Assembly: GCF_017744445.1 (NCBI RefSeq)
Contig: NZ_JAGIBH010000009.1
Coordinates: 62,001-126,000, forward strand
DNA from: Caulobacter sp.
GTDB taxonomy: Bacteria; Pseudomonadota; Alphaproteobacteria; Caulobacterales; Caulobacteraceae
Reading direction: 5' to 3'
DNA: 64,000 bases
In this document: positions 42,552 through 51,684 of the stretch, piece after piece
Numbering within the stretch: the first letter of the stretch is position 1
Layout of the letters: the number at the start of each line of letters is the position of its first letter
Made by a program: the position numbers and the translations under genes
Notes under the pieces: generated by a model
The model's database searches: none
What the model was told of the DNA's origin: nothing
What the model saw: the letters and a program-made list of their open reading frames with translations, nothing else

Positions 42552-43223
42552 CTACGGATCCAGCCGGTAGCCGGCGCCGCGCACGGTCTGCAGCATCGGA
42601 CGGTCGAAGCCCTTGTCGATCTTCGAACGCAGGCGCGAGATGTGTACGTCGATGACGTTGGTCTGGGGGTCGAAGTGGTATTCCCAGACCTTCTCCAGCA
42701 GCATGGTGCGGGTCACCGACTGGCCGGCGTGGCGCATCATGAACTCCAGCAGCTGGAATTCGCGCGGCTGCAGGTCGATCTCCTTGCCCTGGCGATGGAC
42801 CGTCCGGTTGATCAGGTTCATTTCCAGCTCGCCCACCTTGAGGGTAGTCGCCACGGCGCCGGTCTCGCGGCGACGCGACAGGGCCTCGACGCGGGCCATC
42901 AGCTCGGGGAAGGCGTACGGCTTGACCAGGTAGTCGTCGGCGCCGGCCTTCAGGCCCACGACGCGGTCATTGACCTCGCCCAGGGCCGACAGGAACAGCA
43001 CCGGCGTCTGGTCGCCCTCGCGGCGCAGGGTCTCGACGACGGTGACGCCGTCCATCTTGGGCATCATCCGGTCGACGACCAGCACGTCGAAGCCGCCCTT
43101 CTGGGCCACGCCCAGGCCAGCCTCGCCATCGGGCGCGTGCTCGACGTCGTAGCCAGCTTCCTTCAGGCCGTGCGCCATGGCGGCGGCGGCTTCCAGGTCG
43201 TCCTCGATAATCAGAATACGCAT
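42552..43223 (-). CDS. OmpR-family response regulator
   Basis: 223 residues. The receiver domain has the acidic pair E7-D8-D9 and phospho-acceptor D51 (VLVVDRMMPKMDG). The C-terminal winged helix has LTLKVGELEMNL-like and QLLEFMMRHAG...TRTMLLEKVWEYHFDP segments typical of OmpR/PhoB. It is the first gene of a leftward run regulator, antitoxin, toxin, kinase. The neighbouring degP (upstream, same strand) suggests an envelope-stress circuit; this is inference. Confidence 0.93.
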   Translation of the reverse strand: MRILIIEDDLEAAAAMAHGLKEAGYDVEHAPDGEAGLGVAQKGGFDVLVVDRMMPKMDGVTVVETLRREGDQTPVLFLSALGEVNDRVVGLKAGADDYLVKPYAFPELMARVEALSRRRETGAVATTLKVGELEMNLINRTVHRQGKEIDLQPREFQLLEFMMRHAGQSVTRTMLLEKVWEYHFDPQTNVIDVHISRLRSKIDKGFDRPMLQTVRGAGYRLDP

Positions 43224-43356
43224 CGTCAGAGCCCCTCATGCGCTCGGGCGGAATGGCGGAACGCTCGACGTTCTCCCGATTCCTGCCATCGCGCGACAGT
43301 TGTGAGGTTGATAGCCGTTTCGACGACCGGCGTAACTTAAACCTTGGACAGATACG

Positions 43357-43390
43357 AAAAAGCCCCGCTCCGGAGGTCCGGAACGGGGCT
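43357..43390 (-). terminator. Intrinsic terminator downstream of degP
   Basis: On the minus strand a 13-bp stem, AGCCCCGTTCCGG / CCGGAGCGGGGCT (one G-T pair), with a 4-nt loop is followed by TTTTTC (plus-strand A-tract 43357-43361). It begins 24 bp after the degP stop. It separates degP from the response-regulator operon. Confidence 0.9.
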
Positions 43391-43413
43391 CATCTGTTCG
43401 CTAGTCCGTCAGC

Positions 43414-45006
43414 TTACGGCGCGATCTTCAGCGGGACGAAGACCGGGCGGTTCTGGCGGATCACCTTGACCAGCACGCTGGTGCGGCCGGCCTTCTTGGC
43501 GGTGGCGATGGCGCTGTTGACCTCGGCCACGCTGACGACGGGAGCGCCGTTGATGGTCGAGAGCACGTCGCCCTTGGCCAGGCCCTTCTCGCCCGCGTCG
43601 CTGTCGCCCTTCACGCCGGTGATCAGCAGGCCCTTGATCTCGCTGTCGATCTTGTAGGTCTGGCGCGAGGCCGGATCGATCGGACCCAGGGTCAGGCCCA
43701 GGGCGTCGACGCGCTGGCTGGCCGGCTTGTCCGGGGTCGCCGGCGCGCCGTTGTCCTGATCCTGGTCGTCATTGCCCAGCAGCGAGCCTTCGGCCGGACG
43801 GGTGCCCGACACGACGGTGACCACGCGCGGCTTGCCGTCGCGGATGATCGACAGCTTGACGCCTTCGCCCGGACGGGCCTTGGCGACTTCGCGGGTCAGT
43901 TCCGAACGGTTGGCCACGGCCACGCCGTTGACCGCGGTCAGGATGTCGTCCGGCAGCAGGCCAGCCTTGTTGGCGGGGCCACCGGCCGTGACCTCGGCGA
44001 TGATCGCGCCCTTCACGTCTTTCAGGCCCAGGGCCTCGGCCGACTCGGCGCTGAAGTCCTGGATGGTCACGCCGATATAGCCGCGCACGACCTTGCCGCC
44101 GGCGATCAGCTGCTTGGCGGTGTCCTCGGCGATGTCGGCGGGGATGGCGAAGCCGATGCCGACCGAGCCGCCCGACGGCGAGTAGATGGCGCTGTTGACG
44201 CCGATCACGCGGCCATAGATGTCGAACGACGGACCGCCCGAGTTGCCGCGGTTAATCGGCGCGTCGATCTGGATGTAGTTCACGAACGACGAGGTGTTGT
44301 CGCCCAGGTCGCGGTTATAGGCCGAGATGATGCCGGCCGTGGCCGTACCGCCCAGGCCGAACGGGTTGCCGATGGTGATGACCCAGTCACCAACGCGCGG
44401 CTTGGCCTGGTTCTCGAAGTTCACATACGGGAAGTCGGCGCCCTTGGCCTTGGGGTCGATGACCTTGATCACCGCCAGGTCGGTGCCTTCGTCGCGGCCG
44501 ACCAGAGTGGCCTTCAGCTCGCGGCCGTCCTTCAGCACCACCTGGATGTCGTCGGCGTCGGCCACGACGTGGTTGTTGGTGACGATGTAGCCGTCGGCCG
44601 AGATGAAGAAGCCCGAACCGGCCGACTGCTGTTTCGGCGTGGCCGGCGAATCGCCGTCCTCGCCGTCCTGGCCCTGGCCCTGGCCCTGGCCCGGCTTGCC
44701 CTTTTGTCCGCGCGGCACGATGTCGAAGCCTTCCAGGCCCGGGATGCGCAGCGACGGCGGCGAAGCCTTGGAGGTCACGTTGATCTGGACGACCGCGGGC
44801 GAGACCTTCTCGAAGATGTCGGCGAACGACATCGGCGCGCCCGGCGGCGGCGCGAAGGCCGGCGCCCCGGCGCTGACCGGACGGATGGCCGGCGCCTCGG
44901 CGGCGTCTGCCCCGCCCATGCGCATGCCCACGCCGGCCAAGGCCGCACAGGCCACGCCCGCGCCCGCGACGGCGCCCACAATGAATCCCGACTTCCTAGC
45001 GGTCAT
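43414..45006 (-). CDS. degP: DegP/HtrA-family periplasmic serine protease (Do type)
   Basis: 530 residues from ATG 45006, which has GAGGAAGAG 4 bp upstream; an ATG 15 bp earlier is less well placed. An N-terminal signal or anchor (FIVGAVAGAGVACAALAGVG) is followed by the trypsin-like domain with triad H146 (NNHVV), D176 (GTDLAV) and S256 (GNSGGP), then two PDZ domains (about 300-390 and 430-520). A Gly/Gln/Asp-rich loop at 100-125 (GQGQGQGQDGEDG) is unusual. It degrades or refolds damaged envelope proteins. Ends in a strong intrinsic terminator. Confidence 0.93.
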   Translation of the reverse strand: MTARKSGFIVGAVAGAGVACAALAGVGMRMGGADAAEAPAIRPVSAGAPAFAPPPGAPMSFADIFEKVSPAVVQINVTSKASPPSLRIPGLEGFDIVPRGQKGKPGQGQGQGQDGEDGDSPATPKQQSAGSGFFISADGYIVTNNHVVADADDIQVVLKDGRELKATLVGRDEGTDLAVIKVIDPKAKGADFPYVNFENQAKPRVGDWVITIGNPFGLGGTATAGIISAYNRDLGDNTSSFVNYIQIDAPINRGNSGGPSFDIYGRVIGVNSAIYSPSGGSVGIGFAIPADIAEDTAKQLIAGGKVVRGYIGVTIQDFSAESAEALGLKDVKGAIIAEVTAGGPANKAGLLPDDILTAVNGVAVANRSELTREVAKARPGEGVKLSIIRDGKPRVVTVVSGTRPAEGSLLGNDDQDQDNGAPATPDKPASQRVDALGLTLGPIDPASRQTYKIDSEIKGLLITGVKGDSDAGEKGLAKGDVLSTINGAPVVSVAEVNSAIATAKKAGRTSVLVKVIRQNRPVFVPLKIAP

Positions 45007-45185
45007 TCGTCTCTTCCTCACCCGCGCGACCCGCGCGCGGTCCCTTTCGCATCAACCTCGCGCCCGGCGCGACGTCCCAGTCGATCTGAGAACCTAGTCC
45101 CGACAATAAAAGGTGCAATGGTTCTCGAATTATCTTTCCGTCATCCGAAAGGCGCTTCTTGAGGCTCTTTTTCGGCGCAATCGTG

Positions 45186-45632
45186 TCAATCGTCTTCCAG
45201 AAGGCGCTTCACGCGCTCTTCTTCGTCCTGCGAAAGCTCAACGGGCTGCTCCTCGCGACGACGCAGCAGACCGAACATCAGACCGCCGCCGACCAGCAGA
45301 ACCCCGATCGGGGCCAGCCACAGCACGGCGTTGCCGGCCGAGAAGGCCGGTTTCAGCAGCACGAACTCGCCGTAGCGCTCGACCAGGAACGCCCGGATCT
45401 GGCTGTCGGTGCGACCGGCCTTGACCTGTTCGCGGACAATCTGTCGCAGGTCGCCGGCCAGCTGGGCCTCGGAGTCGTCGATCGACTCGTTCTGGCAGAC
45501 CAGGCAGCGCACTTCCTTGAACAGGTGGCGGGCGCGGGCCTCCTGGGCCGGATCGGGCAGGCGCTCGGTCGGCTCGGCCGCGCCGGCCATCAGGGCGACG
45601 GAGGCCAGGCCGATCAGCAGCGCGCGCCTCAC
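45186..45632 (-). CDS. ccmH: Cytochrome c maturation protein CcmH (CycL)
   Basis: 148 residues from GTG 45632, which overlaps the ccmF stop (GTGA). A signal-like helix (ALLIGLASVALMAGA) precedes the redox domain with CLVCQ (C-x2-C), and a C-terminal membrane helix (AVLWLAPIGVLLVGGGLMFG) anchors it. The periplasmic cysteine pair keeps apocytochrome c haem-binding cysteines reduced. Last gene of ccmI-E-F-H. The charged C-terminal tail is cytoplasmic. Confidence 0.94.
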   Translation of the reverse strand: MRRALLIGLASVALMAGAAEPTERLPDPAQEARARHLFKEVRCLVCQNESIDDSEAQLAGDLRQIVREQVKAGRTDSQIRAFLVERYGEFVLLKPAFSAGNAVLWLAPIGVLLVGGGLMFGLLRRREEQPVELSQDEEERVKRLLEDD

Positions 45633-47611
45633 GACACCACCTCCTGCGCCCGGCGGCCCACGCCCAGGCGCACGCGGCGGTCCGACAGCGAGATCAGGCC
45701 GCCGATGGCCATGATCAGCGGGCCCAGGAAGATCAGCCGCACCCACGGGTTCACATAGGCGCGGACCAGCCAGGCCGGCTTGCCGCCCTCACCCGCCCGA
45801 CGCTCGCCCAGCACGATGTAGATATCGTCCAGCAGGCTGGGGCAGATGGCCACTTCCGAGGTGGTCTGCCCGCCGGTCGGATAGAAGCGGCGCTCGGGCT
45901 CGGCGTGGCAGACCTCGGTCCCGGCCTTGTTCTTCACCGACACGATGCCGCGCTCGGCCAGGTAGTTCGGGCCCTCGACCGTGCCAACATCTGTCAGGGT
46001 CAGGGTGTAGGCGCCCAACTGCTGGGTGTCGTTGAGGCTGAGCGCCTGGGCGGCCTCGACCTTCCAGGCGGTCTCGAAGGCCGCGCCCAGCACGAACAGG
46101 CCAAGGCCGGCATGGGCCAGGGTCGTGCCCCAGGCGCCACGCGGCAGGCCACGGGCCCGGCGGACGCTCTCACCGGCCGGAGCGCGGAACAGCTTCAGGC
46201 GGTCGGCCATCTCCAGCAGCGCGCCGCCCAGCAGCCAGAAGCCGATGACGAGACCGCCGCTGGCCAGGGCCTTGCGCGGCTGCACCAGGCCATAGGCCAC
46301 CAGGCCCAGCAGGGCGGCGGCGGCCAGCACGATCCACAGCTTGCGGGCCACGCCCTTGGCGTCCCCGCGCTTCCAGGCCAGCAGCGGCCCGGCAGGCAAC
46401 ACGGCGAAGGCCAGCAACATCAGCGGCACGAAGGTCAGGCTGAAGAACGGCGCGCCGACCGAGACGGCCTCGCCATCCATGGCCTCGCGGATCAGGGGGT
46501 ACAGCGTGCCCAGCAGCACCACCGCCGTCGCCGTCGACAGCAGGATGTTGTTGAGCACGATGGCGCTCTCGCGGCTGATCGGCCGGAACTGGCCGCCCGG
46601 ATTGAGGCTGCCGGCGCGCAGGCCAAACAGCAGGAACCCCGCCCCGGCGGCCAGGCCCATCATCATCAGCAGCAGCACGCCGCGCGTCGGGTCGACGGCG
46701 AAGGCGTGGACGCTGGTCAGCACGCCCGACCGCACCAGGAAGGCGCCCAGCATCGAGAAGGTGAAGGCCGCCAGGGCCAGAAAGGCCGTCCAGCCCGGCA
46801 GCGCCCCGCGCTTCTCGGTGACGATGGCCGAGTGCAGCAGAGCAGCGCCGATCAGCCAGGGCATGAAGCTGGCGTTCTCGACCGGATCCCAGGCCCACCA
46901 GCCGCCCCAGCCCAGCTCGTAATAGGCCCAGAAGGCGCCCAGGGTGATGCCGATGGTCAGCAGGCTCCAGGCCGCCAGGGTCCAGGGCCGCACCCAGCGC
47001 GCCCAGGCCGCGTCGATCCGGCCCTCGATCAGCGCCGCCAGCGACAGCGAATAGACCACCGAGAAGCCGACATAGCCGGCGTAGAGGAACGGCGGGTGCA
47101 CGGCCAGCGCCCAGTCCTGCAGCAGCGGATTGAGCGAGCGGCCCTCGACCGGAACGTCCAGCAGGCGCGCCAAGGGGTTCGAGGCAAAGACGGTGTAGGC
47201 CAGGAACATCACGCCCAGCGCGCCCTGGATGGCGATGGCATAGGCCCGCAGGCGCGGCGGCAGGCTGTCGCCGAAGAAGGCCATGGCCGCGCCGTAGCCG
47301 GTCAGCACCAGGCACCAGAGCAGCATCGAGCCCTCGTGGCTGCCCCAGGCGCCGGCCACCTTGTAGAACAGCGGCTTGGCCGTGTGCGAGTTGGCCGCCA
47401 CGTTGGCGACCGAGAAGTCCGAGGTGACGAAGGCGTGGATCAGCGCCGCGAAGGCCACGGCCACGGCCAGGAACGTCGCGACCGCCGCGCCGCGTCCGGC
47501 GCCGGCCAGCACCGGCGAGCGCCGCGCACCGCCGACGGCCGACAAACCGGTCTGGGCGACGGACAAGGCCAGCGACAGGATCAGGGCGAAGGCGCCCAGT
47601 TCGGTGATCAT
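45629..47611 (-). CDS. ccmF: Cytochrome c haem lyase subunit CcmF (CycK)
   Basis: 660 residues with about 15 membrane helices. The periplasmic haem-handling tryptophan-rich motif GGWWAWDPVENASFMPWL is at about 230-250. It attaches haem, delivered by CcmE, to apocytochrome c together with CcmH and CcmI. Its start overlaps the ccmE stop (ATGA), and its stop overlaps the ccmH GTG. The length is normal. Confidence 0.96.
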   Translation of the reverse strand: MITELGAFALILSLALSVAQTGLSAVGGARRSPVLAGAGRGAAVATFLAVAVAFAALIHAFVTSDFSVANVAANSHTAKPLFYKVAGAWGSHEGSMLLWCLVLTGYGAAMAFFGDSLPPRLRAYAIAIQGALGVMFLAYTVFASNPLARLLDVPVEGRSLNPLLQDWALAVHPPFLYAGYVGFSVVYSLSLAALIEGRIDAAWARWVRPWTLAAWSLLTIGITLGAFWAYYELGWGGWWAWDPVENASFMPWLIGAALLHSAIVTEKRGALPGWTAFLALAAFTFSMLGAFLVRSGVLTSVHAFAVDPTRGVLLLMMMGLAAGAGFLLFGLRAGSLNPGGQFRPISRESAIVLNNILLSTATAVVLLGTLYPLIREAMDGEAVSVGAPFFSLTFVPLMLLAFAVLPAGPLLAWKRGDAKGVARKLWIVLAAAALLGLVAYGLVQPRKALASGGLVIGFWLLGGALLEMADRLKLFRAPAGESVRRARGLPRGAWGTTLAHAGLGLFVLGAAFETAWKVEAAQALSLNDTQQLGAYTLTLTDVGTVEGPNYLAERGIVSVKNKAGTEVCHAEPERRFYPTGGQTTSEVAICPSLLDDIYIVLGERRAGEGGKPAWLVRAYVNPWVRLIFLGPLIMAIGGLISLSDRRVRLGVGRRAQEVVS

Positions 47612-48096
47612 GTCGTGGGCTTTCCGTAGGCCGGAGGCGCAGAGCCCTCACCACGCCACTCGCCTTGCTTCTTCAGCGCCTTGGCCACTTCGCGCGGCAT
47701 GTAGCGCTCGTCGTGCTTGGCCAGCACCTGCTTGGCGACGAAGGTCCCGTTCGCATCGAAGGTTCCTTCGGCCACGATCCCCTGCCCTTCGCGGAACAGG
47801 TCGGGCAGGTCGCCGTGATAGCTGACCTTCGCCGTGGCCTGCTGGTCGGCGACCACGAACTCGACGTCGCCGCCGGGGTGCTTGACCACGCTGCCGTGCT
47901 GCACCAGGCCGCCCAGCTGCACCTTGCGGCCCGGCGCGACATTGGCGGCCTTGGCCTGGGCGGGGGTGTAGAACAGCGAGATGCTGTCGCGCAGGCCATA
48001 GAGCGCCAGGCCCACGGCCAGGGCCAGAACCGGCGCGATGGCCAGCAGGATGGTCAGGCGACGGCGCGCCTTGCGGGATTTGGGCCAGAAACTCAT
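47608..48096 (-). CDS. ccmE: Haem chaperone CcmE (CycJ)
   Basis: 162 residues. One N-terminal membrane anchor (LTILLAIAPVLALAVGLALYG, about 14-34) is followed by an OB-fold. The covalent haem ligand is H128 in LAKHDERYMP, with Y132 nearby, as in the standard H-x3-Y form. It carries haem in the periplasm from CcmC to CcmF. Overlaps both neighbours by ATGA. Confidence 0.96.
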   Translation of the reverse strand: MSFWPKSRKARRRLTILLAIAPVLALAVGLALYGLRDSISLFYTPAQAKAANVAPGRKVQLGGLVQHGSVVKHPGGDVEFVVADQQATAKVSYHGDLPDLFREGQGIVAEGTFDANGTFVAKQVLAKHDERYMPREVAKALKKQGEWRGEGSAPPAYGKPTT

Positions 48097-49196
48097 TGTG
48101 TCTTAGCTTGGGCTGGCGTGTCGGCGGCCTGGCGCAGGGCCGACAGCACCTTGGGCTGGTCCTTGAAGCGGGCGGACGCCGAGGCCAGCGCCGCGTCGCG
48201 CTTGGCGGTCTCGCCCAGCACGGCATAGGCGCGGACCAGGCGCACCCAGCCGTCGGGATCGTCGGGCGATTGAGCCAGGCGCGCGGCCAGGCCCTCGACC
48301 ATGCCGGCGATCATGCCCTGGACCTGCGGATTGGCCTGGGCGGCCGGTTCGGCGCTGGGCAGGCCGCCCTTGGCCTCGACCTGGGCGATCTCTTGCGCCA
48401 GCGCGGCGCGACCCGGATCGGCGGCAGGCAGGCCGGCGACCAAGGCGCGCCAGTCGGTCAGGCCGCCCTGGACGTCGCCGTCGGCGATCTTGCCACGGCC
48501 CAGATAGTAGCGGGCGCGCAGGTCGGCGGGATCGACTTTCAGGGCCTCGCCGAAGGCCAGCTTGGCGTCGGTCCCGACCTGCCCCTTGGCTTCCATCACA
48601 AAGGTCTCGCCCAGCAGGCTCCAGATGTCGGCGCGCTTGGGGGCGACGTGGACGGCCTTGCGCAGGGCGGCCTCGGCGCCGGTCAGGTCGCCGGCGGCGG
48701 CGCGCGCCTTGGCCAGGAACACCAGCGGCTCGGGATCCTTGGGACGCTCGGCGACGACGCCTTCCAGCACGGCGGCGATCTGCTCGGGGGCGAGGGTGGC
48801 CGGATCGGCGGCCTTCCAGGCGGCGACGCGCTTGGCGAAGGGCTGGTCGGCGAATTCGGGGCGGCCGATGGCGACATACAGGCCGACAGCGGCGACGCAG
48901 GCCGCGCCCACGGCGGCGACCACGGCCTTGCGCGGGCCGGCGCCGTCACGCTCCCACACCTGGGTCTGGTCGGCGGCGGCCAGCAGGCCCCGGGCGGCTT
49001 CGGCGCGGGCGGCCTTCAGCTCGCCTTCCGCCAGCAGGCCGTCCATGGACAGGCGCTCGACCTCGGCCAGGCGGCGGCGATGCGGCTCCAGCCGCGCCTG
49101 GGCGTCATCGACGGGCCGGGCGCGCGCGGCTCCGCGCAGCACCAGCCCGGCCGTCACGGCCGACAGCCCCGTCGCGGCGATCCAGAAAGCGATCAT
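48093..49196 (-). CDS. ccmI: Cytochrome c maturation protein CcmI (CycH), TPR apocytochrome chaperone
   Basis: 367 residues. Two membrane helices (about 2-22 and 95-113) bracket a cytoplasmic loop. A periplasmic TPR domain (about 130-360) follows, with repeats such as PLVFLAKARAAAGDLTGAEA and ADIWSLLGETFVMEAKGQ. It presents the apocytochrome c C terminus to CcmF-CcmH. First gene of the four-gene operon. ccmABC, ccmD and ccmG are not in the window. Confidence 0.92.
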   Translation of the reverse strand: MIAFWIAATGLSAVTAGLVLRGAARARPVDDAQARLEPHRRRLAEVERLSMDGLLAEGELKAARAEAARGLLAAADQTQVWERDGAGPRKAVVAAVGAACVAAVGLYVAIGRPEFADQPFAKRVAAWKAADPATLAPEQIAAVLEGVVAERPKDPEPLVFLAKARAAAGDLTGAEAALRKAVHVAPKRADIWSLLGETFVMEAKGQVGTDAKLAFGEALKVDPADLRARYYLGRGKIADGDVQGGLTDWRALVAGLPAADPGRAALAQEIAQVEAKGGLPSAEPAAQANPQVQGMIAGMVEGLAARLAQSPDDPDGWVRLVRAYAVLGETAKRDAALASASARFKDQPKVLSALRQAADTPAQAKTQ

Positions 49197-49283
49197 GGCC
49201 GCGTGGTAGCGTGTTCCGGCCTTCGCCGTTAGCGGAAAAAGCGCTTAAGGACGGAGATGTCGCGTGATGCGCAGGGAGTGACG

Positions 49284-49976
49284 ATGACGCCGATCGTGCT
49301 GGTTCCGGGGCTGCTGTGCTCGGAAGAGATCTTCGCCCCGCAACTGCCCGCCCTGTGGCCGCGCGGCGCGGTGCAGATCGCCAACACCCTGGAAGGCGAG
49401 ACCCTGCCCGAGATGGCCTCCCTGATCCTGGCCGCCGCCCCGCCGCGCTTCGCCCTCGTCGGCGTCTCGATGGGTGGCTATCTGGCGCTGGAGATCATGC
49501 GCCAGGCGCCGGAACGGGTGGCGAAGCTGGCCCTGGTCTGCACCTCGGCGAGGCCGGATACGCCCGAACAGACCGCCGCTCGCCGCAAGATGCTGGACCA
49601 GGCCCGCGCCGTCGGCTTCGAGCGCTTGCTCGCCTTGGGCGCCGACGCCCTCACCCACCCCAGCCGCAAGGGCGAGCCCGAGCTCAACGCGATCAGCATC
49701 CGCATGGGCCGCGCCGTGGGGCTGGAAGGTTTCGCGCGCCAGATCGAGGCGGTGATCGCCCGGGCCGACAGCCGGCCGCTGCTCAGCGAGATCAAGGTCC
49801 CGACGGTGATCGTCGTGGGTGATGCGGATCCGCTGACGCCAGCGGTGCTGTCGGAGGAGATGGCCGCCGCGATCCCAGGCGCGAAGCTGGTCGTTGCCGA
49901 GCAATGCGGCCACGTGATCACGCTGGAGCGGCCCGAGGTGGTGAATTCAGCGCTCGTCCAGTGGCTCCAACACTAA
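49284..49976 (+). CDS. Alpha/beta-fold hydrolase
   Basis: 230 residues from ATG 49284, with AGGGAG 8-13 bp upstream; an ATG at 49257 would add 9 residues. The nucleophile elbow is GVSMGGY (Ser about 75), the acid is in VVGDADPLTP and the His in QCGHVITLERP. The oxyanion motif is VPGLLCS near the start. There are no signals for substrate or partner. Divergent from ccmI. Confidence 0.88.
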   Translation: MTPIVLVPGLLCSEEIFAPQLPALWPRGAVQIANTLEGETLPEMASLILAAAPPRFALVGVSMGGYLALEIMRQAPERVAKLALVCTSARPDTPEQTAARRKMLDQARAVGFERLLALGADALTHPSRKGEPELNAISIRMGRAVGLEGFARQIEAVIARADSRPLLSEIKVPTVIVVGDADPLTPAVLSEEMAAAIPGAKLVVAEQCGHVITLERPEVVNSALVQWLQH

Positions 49977-49986
49977 ACCTCCACGG

Positions 49987-50123
49987 CCTTCCTAGGCCTT
50001 GTGCCTAGGACCCATGGCGCGACTTGGTGCGATGTCGACAGCAAACCGCCGCCAGCGTGGGCGCTCATCCCCGACACACAAAGCCAGCGGAACGATGGGT
50101 CCTAGGCACAAGGCCTAGGAAGG
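49987..50123. repeat. 137-bp element with perfect 29-bp inverted terminal repeats (family D)
   Basis: The left arm 49987-50015 begins CCTTCCTAGGCCTTGTGCCT, and the right arm 50095-50123 is its exact reverse complement over 29 bp. A 79-bp middle has no coding capacity. No target-site duplication is evident. It could be a MITE-like element or a strong bidirectional hairpin between two convergent genes. Confidence 0.9.
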
Positions 50124-50151
50124 CAGGATTATTGGATGGGATTGAAGGCTG

Positions 50152-51483
50152 TTACGCCGCGATCGCCGCCGCCGCGCGCCGGCGCACGATCTCCGCCGTC
50201 TTGTCATCCCGCGTGTAGGCGATGAAGCCCGCCGCCACGTCCAGGTACTTCACCGCCAGACCGGAGTCGCCGCCGTCGCCCGTGCGGGCCACGTGCAGGA
50301 CGTCTTCGATATAGGGGTCCAGGCGGCTGTTCAGCTTTTCCAGGATCTTGTTGCGCGAGCTGCCGTAGCCGGCCTTGTCGGCGCACGAGCGCAGCTCGGC
50401 GACGAAGGCCAGCGCCGACTGGGCCCGGCGGATCATGGCCTCGTCCGGCTCCTCGGTCAGCTTGGCCGCGCCCTTGCTGCCCTTCTTGGCCATCATGGTC
50501 AGCGGACGGGTCGGCAGGGCCGCTTCCAGCTGCTTGTCGGCCTGGTCCATGCGCTGCTCGCAGACCTTGGCCATCTGTTGCTTGTGACGCGCCAGGCGCT
50601 TGCCCCACGGGCCGTCCTTGGCGACTTCGATCGACTGCTGGAACTCGGTGATCTGCAGCTGGGCGCGGTGGGCGCCCTGGGCGGCCTCCCGGCCGGCCTT
50701 CTCGCCGTCGGCGAAGCTGAAGGTCTCGATGCGAAGGATCGAGGCGTCGATGTCGGCCAACACGCGCTCGCCAAAGCCCTTGGCCTCGGACGAGGCCAGG
50801 TAGCGGTCGGTCGGCCGGTCCATGACCGCCGAGATCACGCGCAGGATCCGCCAGTCGTCCGGCAGGTGGGCCGACAGCATGTCCAGCAGCAGCGGGCCGG
50901 CGTCCTCGCTGATCCGGCAGGCGTCGCGATAGGCCAGCTTGGCGGCGAAGGCGCGCTCGTCCGACATGCGGCTGACCCACTCGGCCAGCTTGGGCAGGCA
51001 CGAGCGGGCGATGGCCGACAGCTGCAGACACAGGGCCAGATGCTCGGGGTCGCACAGCGAGCGCACGCTGTCGAAGGCGGCGTTCTCGGGATCGCGCAGA
51101 CCGGCGGCGGCGGCCTTGCACAGGTCGTCGAAGACTTCCGGGGTGCCCTGCTCCAGGTCCCACGGATTGCACTTGGCGGTGGCCTCCTCGACCCGCGCCG
51201 GCACGATGACCTTCAGCGCCTTCCACAGGCGCCCCAGCACGGGCGACGGGAACGAGACACAGCCTTCGCCGCGCGGCTGACACAGCGGCACGATGGGGGC
51301 CAGGATGTTGTTGCGGACGAAGCGGTTGGCGGTCTCGTCCTCGACCAGGCCGCGCACGGCGGCCAGGGATCCGGTCGCGCCGGCGCTGGACAGCGCCAGC
51401 TCCAGGCTGCGCAGCGCCGCGTCCGGAGCGGTTTCCACCAGCGTCCGGATGATCTGCAATTTATGCGCGGCGATAGCGGCCAT
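50152..51483 (-). CDS. Conserved hypothetical alpha-helical protein (443 aa)
   Basis: ATG 51483 has a GGGGGA Shine-Dalgarno; an in-frame ATG at 51522 is less well placed. The protein is soluble and helical throughout, with no signal peptide or membrane segment. A coiled-coil-like middle (about 265-345, with EKAGREAAQGAHRAQLQ and MDQADKQLEAAL) contains a Lys-rich patch, MAKKGSKGAAK. I do not recognise a family. Codon use is that of core genes. Leftward, probably monocistronic. Confidence 0.8.
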   Translation of the reverse strand: MAAIAAHKLQIIRTLVETAPDAALRSLELALSSAGATGSLAAVRGLVEDETANRFVRNNILAPIVPLCQPRGEGCVSFPSPVLGRLWKALKVIVPARVEEATAKCNPWDLEQGTPEVFDDLCKAAAAGLRDPENAAFDSVRSLCDPEHLALCLQLSAIARSCLPKLAEWVSRMSDERAFAAKLAYRDACRISEDAGPLLLDMLSAHLPDDWRILRVISAVMDRPTDRYLASSEAKGFGERVLADIDASILRIETFSFADGEKAGREAAQGAHRAQLQITEFQQSIEVAKDGPWGKRLARHKQQMAKVCEQRMDQADKQLEAALPTRPLTMMAKKGSKGAAKLTEEPDEAMIRRAQSALAFVAELRSCADKAGYGSSRNKILEKLNSRLDPYIEDVLHVARTGDGGDSGLAVKYLDVAAGFIAYTRDDKTAEIVRRRAAAAIAA

Positions 51484-51684
51484 GGTCCCCCGTGTCGGAC
51501 TCACACGGCCGACAGACGTCAACCATGTTCGAAACGAGGTTAAGGATTTCCGAAACTGGCAAAAAATCCAGCGCCTTGGAACGAGATGTCGCGGCTCAAA
51601 AAGCCTTTGGCTACTACAGGTTTAGGTCACCGGTGGCAGATGCGGCCCACAACCCTGGTCGCGACCGTTCGCCGCAACCCCGGG

